Positions 8,745 to 17,200 of a stretch of DNA of 18,717 nucleotides are shown here, piece after piece. The stretch covers positions 3,112,958-3,131,674 of the forward strand of contig NW_008705561.1 of assembly GCF_000186865.1 (NCBI RefSeq), read 5' to 3'. The first letter of the stretch is position 1; each line of letters begins with the position of its first letter. Source of the stretch: Aureococcus anophagefferens. Lineage: Eukaryota; Sar; Pelagophyceae; Pelagomonadales; Pelagomonadaceae. The notes beneath the pieces are model-generated. The model searched no databases. It was not told the DNA's origin and saw only the letters and a program-made list of their open reading frames with translations. A program made the position numbers and the translations under genes.

Positions 8745-10122
8745 ATGCAGAACCACAAGCTCGCCGGGCGGGCGCAGTCCGTGAAGAAGAGCACGGTGCG
8801 CATGGTCGAGAACCACCTCGCCAAGCAGCGCAACGGTGCGCCGCCCCGCGCCCGCCGCGGAGGGCCGCGGCCCGCGACCCGCGCCGCCCCCCCGCAGCCT
8901 ACGACGCGTGGATCCAGGAGCTCTGCAGCGACGCCGAGGAGAGCGCCGCGGAGCGCGACCGGCTCAAGGCCAAGCTCATGAAGCTCCGCGAGGAGCACAA
9001 GCGCAAGATGGCGCGGTCGCCCCGCGTCGCTTTGTCCGTCGCGCGGCGCGCCCGAGACGTTCCCTCGCATCCCCGCAGATGATCAAGATCCTGAGCCGCA
9101 TGAGCAACATGGTCTACTACCGCGCGTGGAGCTGCTGGTACAACGCGACGATCCGCATCCACCAGATGTCCATCGACGAGGAGATCAAGATGCTCCGGGC
9201 CGAGGTCAAGGACGCCCGGGCCCAGGCCGAGGTGCTCGAGACGGAGGCGCAGGCGCGCGCGGACGAGGCGTCGGCGCTCGCGATCGGCAACGCGTCGGAG
9301 TCGCAGCGCAAGCTCATCCTCAAGATCATGACGAAGATGGTCCAGGGCCTCGCGCGCGTCGCCTACACGCAGTGGTACAAGCAGACCTTCATGGCGAAGC
9401 ACCAGAAGAACTTGATGCTCAAGATCATCAAGCGCCTCGAGCGGGGGCAGCTCGCCAAGGGGTGGACGCAGTGGAAGGTCATCGCGACGAAGTGGGCCCT
9501 CATCGAGAAGATGGAGCTCAAGGAGCGCCTCATCAAGGAGCTCGACATGCTCGAGAAGAAGGCCAAGGAGTTCGAGCAGGAGGCGTCGAGCCGATCCGAG
9601 CAGGCGACGATGGCCGCGATCAACCGGTGCTCGTCGGAGCAGAAGGATTTGCTCATCAAGATCATGGCGAAGATGTGCGACAACTTTTTGGTCATGGGCT
9701 GGTCCATGTGGAAGAAGAAGATGAACATCTACAACAACACCGTGAAGCTCGTCGGCAAGATCCTCAGCCGCATGGTCAACATGAAGAAGCACCAGGCCTT
9801 CCGCCGCTGGCACGAGGTCTGCTTCGAGCTCGTCGCCGACAAGTTCAAGCTCAAGGAGGAGCTCCTCATCTCCCAGCGCGACAACCTGATGAACACGCTC
9901 AAGGCGCGCGCGCTCCAGCTCGAGAAGCTCCAGGCCGAGGCCGCGGAGCTCCTCGAGCTGAGCCAGCGCAACGCCGCGGACACGGCCAACGTCATGGCCG
10001 TGTCGAACCGCTTCGCCGACAACATCCACGTCATCCTCGACAAGAAGGCCCTCGAGGAGGTCGACGGCCCGGACCCGAACAAGGTCTCCTACGACGACTT
10101 CGTCAAGGAGCTCGGCGACTAG
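8745..10122 (+). CDS. Coiled-coil protein with five regularly spaced K-I...W modules
   Basis: Exons are 8745-8835, 8898-9025 (donor uncertain) and 9079-10122, about 420 aa, with ATG 8745 (A at -3) and stop TAG at 10122. Exon 3 encodes five copies of a helical module, K-I-x2-[KR]-[ML] followed by a Trp exactly 17 residues after the Lys. The Lys positions, counted from the exon 3 methionine, are 3, 82, 115, 194 and 227, so the spacing alternates 79, 33, 79, 33. The long linkers are related to each other (SESQRKLILKIM and SSEQKDLLIKIM). Trp-containing helical repeats of this sort recall centrin-binding Sfi1-type repeats of centrosome and basal-body proteins, but this is a resemblance only. The C-terminus is a coiled coil ending in an acidic tail. 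No signal peptide or membrane span is seen. Likely cytoskeletal. Confidence 0.85.
8836..8897 (+). other. 62-nt intron 1 of the coiled-coil repeat gene
   Basis: It begins GTGCGC and ends CCCCCGCAG. Exon 1 ends one base into a codon and exon 2 supplies the other two, giving QRN-A-YDAWIQE. The skipped stretch would encode Pro/Arg-rich sequence unlike the helices on both sides. Confidence 0.8.
9026..9078 (+). other. Intron 2 of the coiled-coil repeat gene; donor uncertain
   Basis: The acceptor is clear (CATCCCCGCAG ending at 9078, followed by ATGATCAAG). The donor must lie shortly after EEHKRK at 9007 and be in phase 0. GTCGCT at 9026 fits and gives a 53-nt intron; a GC donor at 9011 would also keep the frame. 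Confidence 0.55.
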
Positions 10123-10334
10123 GCGGGGGCGGACGCCCGTGTGCTTCCCCGCCCCGCCCCGCCCCGCGGCGAGCCCCGCCGCGACGCCCCGACCTAAGAG
10201 CTAGGAACTGGCAGGGTATACGGGAGAGGGCTGTTGGATTGTGGGTTTGTGGGCGGGGGTTGGATGGCGCCAAAGGCGATGGGCCCGTCTGAGGTCCAAC
10301 GCGTCTGTCACGCACGGTACGTTCGGTCTGTCGT
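10123..10334. other. Convergent intergenic spacer
   Basis: These 212 bp lie between two stop codons. They contain a CCCCG-type pentamer run around 10146-10170 and a less GC-rich segment around 10195-10260. No gene or strong hairpin is seen. Confidence 0.5.
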
Positions 10335-13300
10335 CTAGGAGAGTTCCTTCTTTTGCAGGCGCGCCGCGACGTCCAGGAGCTGCCGAACGTGGCCCTTGCG
10401 CAAGCCCGGGATATTCGCCGCGTCCTCCGGGGTTAAGAGGGTGAGTGCGTCCACGCTGCCAAAGCCTTCGGCCTCGAGCGCGGGCACGCACTTGACGAGA
10501 TTCGGGAAGCCTTTGGCCGTCAACCAGTCCGCGAGGTTCTCGTCCGCCGCGGTCGGCGCCGCGCCGAAGCCGAACCACGACCCCTTCTTCGGCGCCTTGG
10601 CGTTGGCCTCGGCTTCGGCCTTGAGCCGGGCGGCTTCCGCTTCCGCGGCGACTCGCGCCTGCTCCTCGGCTTTGAGCTGAGCCTCGGCCCGCGCCTTCTC
10701 CTCGGCTTTGAGGCGCGCGGCTTCTCGCGCCGCCGCGATTCGCGCTTCTTCTTCAGCTTTGAGCTTGGCCTCGGCCCGTGCCTTCTCTTCTGCTTCGGCC
10801 TTGAGGCGCGCGGCTTCTTGCTCCGCCTCGGCCCGCGCCTTCGCTTCAGCTTCGGCTTGGAGCCGCGCTTGTTCGGCCGCGACGCGGTCCTTCTCCTCGG
10901 CTTCGGCCTTGAGCCGTGCGCTCTCCGCTTGTGCGGCCCGTGCTTGCTCCTGCGCGGCTCGTAGCTCCGCCTCGGCCCGCGCCTTTGCTTCAGCTTCGGC
11001 CTTGAGGCGCGCGGCTAATTGATCGGCCGCGACGCGGTCCTTTTCCTTGGCCTCGGCCCGGAGCCGAGCGCTCTCCGCTTCCGCGGCGACACGCGCCTGT
11101 TCCTGTTTGACTCGCGCGGCCCGCAGCTCCGCCTCGGCCCGCGCCTTTTCCTCGGCTTCGGCACTGCGACGCGCCCGTTGCTCGGCCGCGGCGCGCGCCT
11201 CGTCGTCGTGCTCCGCCTTCAGGGATTTGATGGGTGCCTCTGGCTGGACTTCGATGGCGACCCCGGAGAAGGGTCGTCGTCGACGAGCTTCGTATTCTTG
11301 TGAGACTTGGCGGGGCGTCGCATCTTGCACCACACGCCCGCGGCCAGAACCAAGACGACGACGACGACGATGCCGATCGCGAACAAGCCGAGAGATGCCG
11401 TGTCTGCGCCTCCGCCCCCGCCCCCGCCGCTGGCGCCGTCGTCGGTCTCGGGGGCGGCGCCGCTGGCACCGTCGTCGGTCTCGGGGGCGGCGCCGCTGGC
11501 ACCGTCGTCGGTCTCGGGGGTCTCCGCGGTCACGGTCGCAGAGACCGGCGCGGGCGTGGGCGCTGGCATCGTCAACGTCTCCGCCATGCCGACGGCGATG
11601 GTCCTGGCGGAATCCAACTCGGATGAGTCGGCGGCAGACGCGAGGGCTGCGTCGAAGTCGGCACTCGGAAGCATTGAGAGGTCCGCGGCGAGGTCATCAG
11701 CGGCAGCGGCGGAGACGACGATGATGCTGTAGGTGACATCGACGACCGGCGTCGGCGTTGGCCGCGGCGTCGGTGGCGATGGGGTCGGGCGCGCTGATGC
11801 CTCATCCTCGTCCGGCGTGCAGTAGAACCAGTTGACGAGGTTCTCGTCCATGCACCAGGGCCCGTCGGAGTCGCCGTCGCACGCCGTCGACGGGCAGCCG
11901 TAGAGGGGGCCGTAGCAGCCCGAGTCCGACACGCTGGTCCAGACCGAGGCGCAGGTCCCGGACGCGACGAGCGTATCGTCGACGTCGTCGTCGTCGTCGT
12001 CGTCGCCGCCGGCGTCGACGCTCGAGCCGTCGTCGTCGTCCGGCGTGCAGTAGAACCAGTTGACGAGGTTCTCGTCCATGCACCAGGGGCCGTCGGAGTC
12101 GCCGTCGCACGCCGTCGACGGGCAGCCGTAGAGGGGGGCGGAGCAGCCCGAGTCCGACACGCTCGTCCAGACCGAGGCGCAGGTCCCGGACGCGACGAGC
12201 GTATCGTCGACGTCGTCGTCGCCGCCGGCGTCGACGCTCGAGCCGTCGTCGTCGTCCGGCGTGCAGTAGAACCAGTTGACGAGGTTCTCGTCCATGCACC
12301 AGGGCCCGTCGGAGTCGCCGTCGCACGCCGTCGACGGGCAGCCGTAGAGGGGGCCGGAGCAGCCCGAGTCCGACACGCTGGTCCAGACCGAGGCGCAGGT
12401 CCCGGACTCGACGAGCGTATCGTCGACGTCGTCGTCGTCGTCGTCGCTGGATCCGCCCCAAAACTCGTCGAGCCGGCGGCCGGCCGCGGAGATCGCGACG
12501 GTAACGTCCTCCTCCTCGGCGCCCGCGACGTCGGCGACGGCCGAGACGAAGACGTCCGAGTTCTCCCGAGCCGTCGCCAGCGACATGCCCTGGATCGTCA
12601 GGCCGCCGGTGACGACGTGGAGCACCGCGCGCGTCGGAGAGGCCGTCGGGCGCGCCGTCGACGGCCGCGGCGTCGGCCCGGCCGAGGGCCGCGGCGTAGG
12701 CCCGGCAGTCGGTGACGGCGAAGGTCGCGGCGTCGGCGCTGGAAAGGGCGCGGCCGTAGGCGCTGGAAGCGGTGCGACCGTTGGCTGCGCCGTCGGCCGC
12801 GGCGTCGGCGGAAAGACGGGACTCGCCGTCGGCGCGCCGGGCGTGGCCGTCGGCGCGGGCGTCGGCCGCGGCGTCGGCGCTGGAAAGGGTGCGGCCGTGG
12901 GCTTCGGCGCGGGAGCGTTCGTCACCGGGTTCGCCGTCGGGGTGCCGGGCGTGGCCGTCGGCGAGGGCGTCGGCCGCGGCGTCGGAGCCGGCGACGGGCT
13001 CGGAGTCGGCAGCGGGAGCGACGGTCTCGACGTGGGTTCGCCGCGCGCGACCGAAGGCCGCAGCGTCGGCGAGGGCGTCGGCAGGGGCGTCGGCGAGCGT
13101 GTCGGCGAGCGCGAGGGGCGGTGGCTCGGCTCGGCCGTCGGCTCGTAGGAAGGCGCGTACGTGGGCGAATACGTGGGGGTCGGCGTCGGGCGCGGCGTCG
13201 GGCGCGGCGTCGGGCGAGGCGTCGAGTTCTCGCTCGCGCTCGGGTCGAGGCAGTCGTAGCCGTTCTCGCCGCAGGTGTTGCTACTGGTGCTGACGCACGT

Positions 13301-13976
13301 GCTCGCGCAGCAGTCGCCGCCGTCGTAGTTGGTGGCCGCAGTGTTGCACCATGTCGTGCAGTACCCGGTTCCAGCATTAGACCCGCAGCCGTCGTCGTCG
13401 TCGTAGTCGTCGTCGTTGTTCTCGCTGGCGCTCGGGTCGAGGCAGTCGTAGCCGCCGGAGCCGCAGGTGTAGCTACTGGTGCTGACGCACGTGCTCGCGC
13501 AGCAGTCGCCGCCGTCGTAGTTGGTGGCCGCAGTGTTGCAAGATGTCGTGCAGTACCCGGTTCCAGCATTAGACCCGCAGCTGCCGTCGTCGTCGTAGTC
13601 GTCGTCGTCGTAGTCGTCATCGTCATCGTCGTCGTCGTCGTTCGCGCACGTGCACCCGTAGCAATTGCAGCCGTAATTCGACTCGAGGTCCGCGCACGTG
13701 TAGCCCGTCCAGTAGTCACATGAGTTCCCAGAGCAGCCCGTCGATGGGCACCAATAGTCGTCGTCGTAGTAGAAGAATCCATGCGCCGGGTCCAGGACGC
13801 CGAAGATTGCGCACGCATAGCACAGGGCGGCGACCTACACACAAATCGAGCTGCTCGACTGGGGACAGCAGCACCATGCACACGCACACGCCCCGCCCCT
13901 CGAACTCAGCGCGCTGCGAGGGCGAGGAGGGCGCCCCGGGCTGGGGCGCGGCGGGACGCACCGATGAAGGGCGCAT
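10335..13976 (-). CDS. Single-pass receptor-like protein: LNR-like modules, Cys repeats, SAM domain
   Basis: Minus strand. Exon 1 is 13976-13962 (MRPSS) and exon 2 is 13834-10335. Order: a split signal peptide (MRPSS-VAALCYACAIFG); Cys/Asp-rich head; two LNR-like modules (YDGGDCCASTC, YDCLDPSASEN); a Pro/Thr/Ser stalk of PTPRPT type; an SEA-like segment; three Cys repeats (GTCASVWTSV, CMDENLVNWFYCTP); a second SEA-like segment; a membrane span near 11335-11395 (GIVVVVVLVLAAGVW) with a basic stop-transfer; about 220 residues of A/E/K/R coiled coil; a KKGSWFGFG motif; and a C-terminal SAM-like domain (LADWLTAKGFPNLV, IPGLRKGHVRQLL). The frame changes once just after the membrane span, between about 11230 and 11290. 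The downstream frame has no ATG, so it is not a separate gene, and one missing base would give about 1171 aa. Likely a cell-surface sensor or adhesion protein whose SAM domain self-associates. Confidence 0.78.
11813..12440 (-). repeat. Three tandem Cys-repeat units (228 and 216 bp periods)
   Basis: Three near-identical copies begin (plus strand) at 11813, 12041 and 12257. The 12-bp difference in period lies in GTC-triplet tracts encoding Asp runs between modules. Each unit encodes a module with six cysteines (GTCASVWTS, GCPSTACDG, PWCMDENLVNWFYC). The module cores differ by only a few bases, which points to recent duplication or gene conversion. Confidence 0.85.
13240..13610 (-). repeat. Two LNR-like repeat units, 192-bp period
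   Basis: The plus-strand string GGGTCGAGGCAGTCGTAGCC recurs at 13242 and 13434. Each unit encodes CGSNAGTGYCTT, NYDGGDCCASTC and YDCLDPSASEN, the Cys/Asp pattern of LNR-type calcium-binding modules common in stramenopile secreted proteins. GTC/GTA triplet runs coding for Asp and Tyr flank each copy. Confidence 0.75.
13835..13961 (-). other. 127-nt intron splitting the signal peptide of the SAM receptor
   Basis: The exon 2 frame runs into a TAG at 13837-13835, which is itself the end of the acceptor TTGTGTGTAG. Upstream, ATGCGCCCTTCATCG at 13976-13962 is followed by GTGCGT, a good donor, in phase 0. Joining them gives MRPSSVAALCYACAIFGVLD, a plausible signal peptide. An alternative ATG at 13877 with a 40-nt intron also keeps frame but would be unusually short. 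Confidence 0.6.
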
Positions 13977-14230
13977 CGTCTGGAGCTTTACGACCCGTTC
14001 GGGCCTCGGTCGACCTACAATTAGCGCCACACGATTTGGCTTCACGATGCCTTTTTGCCTCCCAACATCTTGATGGTCACTCGCAGCCTGAGTTTCGGCT
14101 GAATGAATTTCGTTTCGTTGACCTTTCGAATGGTTCACGACGGAGGAGTGTGGGAGGAACGCCGCAGGCTTGCGCACCGCCGAAGATGCGGCGCGCCGGG
14201 GAGCGCCCGACAGCAGACGGCGCATCAACG
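13977..14230. promoter_or_regulatory. 254-bp bidirectional promoter between the two SAM receptor genes
   Basis: Both start codons face outward from this region and each has A at -3. The sequence is clearly less GC-rich than the genes, with AT-richer patches around 14020-14135. No TATA box is obvious. Its short length makes shared control of the two genes likely. Confidence 0.55.
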
Positions 14231-17200
14231 ATGGGCGTGCGCGCGATGCTCTTCGTGCGCGCGCTGCTGGCCGCCGCGTGCGTGGGCATCGGCGGCGCGC
14301 AGCTCCCTGGGCACGAGGATGCGACGAGCATGGACTACGACGCATGGGCTGCGACGAACTGGACAGGAGCTGAGGGCATGGACTGGCCTCTGCCAGAGGA
14401 CTTTTGGTACAACGTCACGGATGACGCGGACGCCCACGCGATGTTCTTCATCCTGTCGCCTCCCGTGTCTACGAACCGCGCCACCCCGGCGCTCCAAGCG
14501 CCCGCGCGCCTCCGCGTTCGGCGCTCGAGCGGCCGAGCCCGTCGGTCTCGGACCGCGCGCCGTCGCGCGCGCGCACGCGCGCGGAGACGCCCAGCGGTCC
14601 CAGTCCTAGAATTTGCCGCCCCGCTCTACAGGTCGCACATGGGGCAGTTCATGGCCGAGAAGCCCGTGCGCCGCGGCAAGGCGCGCGGCCGTCGGCTCGA
14701 GACGCTCGACATCGGCGACGACTTCTGCACGAGCATGAACATCAACGCGGACACCGCGCCCAGCGGCGACGGCTTTAACTACGGTGGCGGCGAGGGCGAG
14801 TACCCGCCGTCGAAGCCGTGCGCGGAAGGTACGGGGAATTGTCCGAGTACGGGCTGTACGCCTTGCATCCGCGAGCCCTGCCCGATCTGCGAGTACGACG
14901 GCAGCATCTTCAAGCTCGGCAATGACGCAGTGTCGTTCGACAACGGCAAGGGGAAGATGCAGTACCTCGTCGCGTGGGGCTGGACGAACGACGGCGCGTC
15001 TTCGACGGACGACGGCGCGTGGGACTACTGGATGGCGACGTGCCTGTACACGACCTACAAGAGGGGGCTGTACGTGAACGAGGGAAAGAAAGACATACAA
15101 CTAGCGGGCACTCAACTCAGCGACGGGAGCTACGCGGTCGAGTGCGACGGTTGCTTCGTCGATCTCTCCGCGAAAGTGACCATCGCCTTCAAGTACCTCT
15201 ACAACAGCGCGTCGATCGCGCAGCCAGGGGACGGGTCCTACCATCAAGACTACGACATCCAGATCAAGGCCGAGGGCGGCTTCTCGTACAATTTGGACTT
15301 CTCGATGCAGGCGCCAGAGTTCGATCTCGGCCAGGAGGACTGGCAGATCACGGATTTTCCCGATATCAACTCCCTCACGCTCCCGGTGTATCCCGCTGCA
15401 ACAACACCAACATTGATCGACCTCACGATCCAGCCGTCCGGCGACGTTCGCACCAAGGGCAAGATCTCGTCCTCGGGCGGCAAGTTCGAGGCCACTGCTT
15501 CTCTCGACACGAACATCAACGCATGGGCCTGTGTGCAAATCAAATCTTCAACCCGACTTCAATGTGCGCGTATGCGAATGTTTTGACACGAGCACTTTCG
15601 CTGTGCTTCGAGAACTCGACGAGAGCAATCGATCCGTCCAAAAATCAGCCGAATCGACTTCGATTTGACCGAGCTAGAGAATTCTCAAGTTTGGCCCCGA
15701 CGTCCCAGCTCACTGGTTGATTTGCACACAGGCCTGGGCGACGTACGACGACGACGGCGTTCCCAAGATGGGCTACGGGACCGGATTCGCGTACGAGCCC
15801 TTGCAGCTCGCTTCCGAGGCATTCGAGTTAGACGCTTCGACGGAACTCTCGCTCGGGCTCGCGCCCAATTTTACCTATGCACTCAAAGTGAGCCTCGGGG
15901 AGTACGGAGCCTCGAGTTGGAAATTCGAGCTGTCGACGACTCTGCTACTCGATCTGGCGTTCGTCGTGAAGGCCGCGATGACGGACGACACGTGCAAGAC
16001 GACGTATGAAGTCGACACGGCCGTGAATTTCGCGATCGTCGCCTTAGGCGATTACGGGGAACCCGACACGATCATTGTCCTACCAAGGGGGGAAGACCCC
16101 TACAATTTTGAGGATCTTCTCACCGGAAGCTATGATTTTTGTCCCAAGACCTTCCTCGGCACGGGCGAGTCGAGCGCGAGCAGCGGCTCCAGTTCCAGCA
16201 GCGGCAGCTCCGGCGGTTCGAGCGGCGGCGACGACGACGAGGGGCTCGACGCGGCCTCGACCGCCGGCGTCGTCGTCGCGCTCATCGTCGTCTGCGTCGC
16301 GGTCGCGGCCGGCTTCGTGCTCTACGCCAAGCGCAACAAGGCCTCGTCGCGGCCCGACGCGGACGACGACTGCGCCAAGGCGGTCTTCGCGGAAGCCGTC
16401 GTCGCCGAAGACGTCGAGGACGCGAAGCCCGACGCCGTCCCGCTCAACGCGGAGTTCCACTGGCAGGACACCGCGGGCAACCAGCGCGGACCCTCGACGT
16501 GGGCCGAGTACGAGGCCGCGCTGCAGTCCGGCGAGACCGGGCCCGACAGCCTCGTCTACGCCGACGGGTTCGTGGACGAGTGGAAGCCCGTCCGCGACGT
16601 GCCGCGCCTCGCGAAGCTCGTCCCGCCGCCGAAGGTTCCGCCCGCGCCGCCCGCGCCGCCGCCGGCGGCGTCGCCCGCGCCGCCGCCCGCGCCGCCGCCC
16701 GCGCCGCCGGCGATGCCAATGCCACCGCCGTCCGTGGAAGCGGAGACTGCGCTCGTCGAGAAGGATGAGGCCGCAAAGCTCCTCCGCGAGCCGTCCGCAG
16801 AGGCCCTGCCCGCCGCGGCCGCCGCGGCGGACGCGACCCCCGTCAAGAAGGGATGGTTCGCGAAGAAGCTCGGGGGCCTCAACAAGCCCGGCGCCGTGCC
16901 GCCGGAGGTCGCCAAGGCCGAGTTCCACTGGCAGGACACCGCGGGCAACCAGCGCGGACCCTCGACGTGGGCCGAGTACGAGGCCGCGCTGCAGTCCGGC
17001 GAGACCGGGCCCGACAGCCTCGTCTACGCCGAAGGGTTCGTGGACGAGTGGAAGCCCGTCCGCGACGTGCCGCGCCTCGCGAAGCTCGTCCCGCCGCCGA
17101 AGGTTCCGCCCGCGCCGCCCGCGCCGCCGCCGGCGGCGTCGCCCGCGCCGCCGCCCGCGCCGCCGCCCGCGCCGCCGGCGATGCCAATGCCACCGCCGTC

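Noticed and set aside
10580..11215. Periodic repeats considered as a CRISPR-like or satellite array
   Set aside because: The period is a protein one: A/E/K/R heptad-like coiled coil in a continuous frame. There are no conserved direct repeats with unique spacers.
12922..13887. Long minus-strand Thr/Arg-rich open frame over the LNR and PT-stalk region
   Set aside because: It is a shifted reading of the Asp-triplet and PT repeats. The adjacent frame gives the coherent Cys/Asp modules and joins the downstream receptor.
15533..15731. GT-AG version of the introner 2 intron
   Set aside because: It keeps the frame and cannot be excluded, but it duplicates A-W-A residues at the junction and has no counterpart in introner 1. 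The GC-AG model explains both with one rule.
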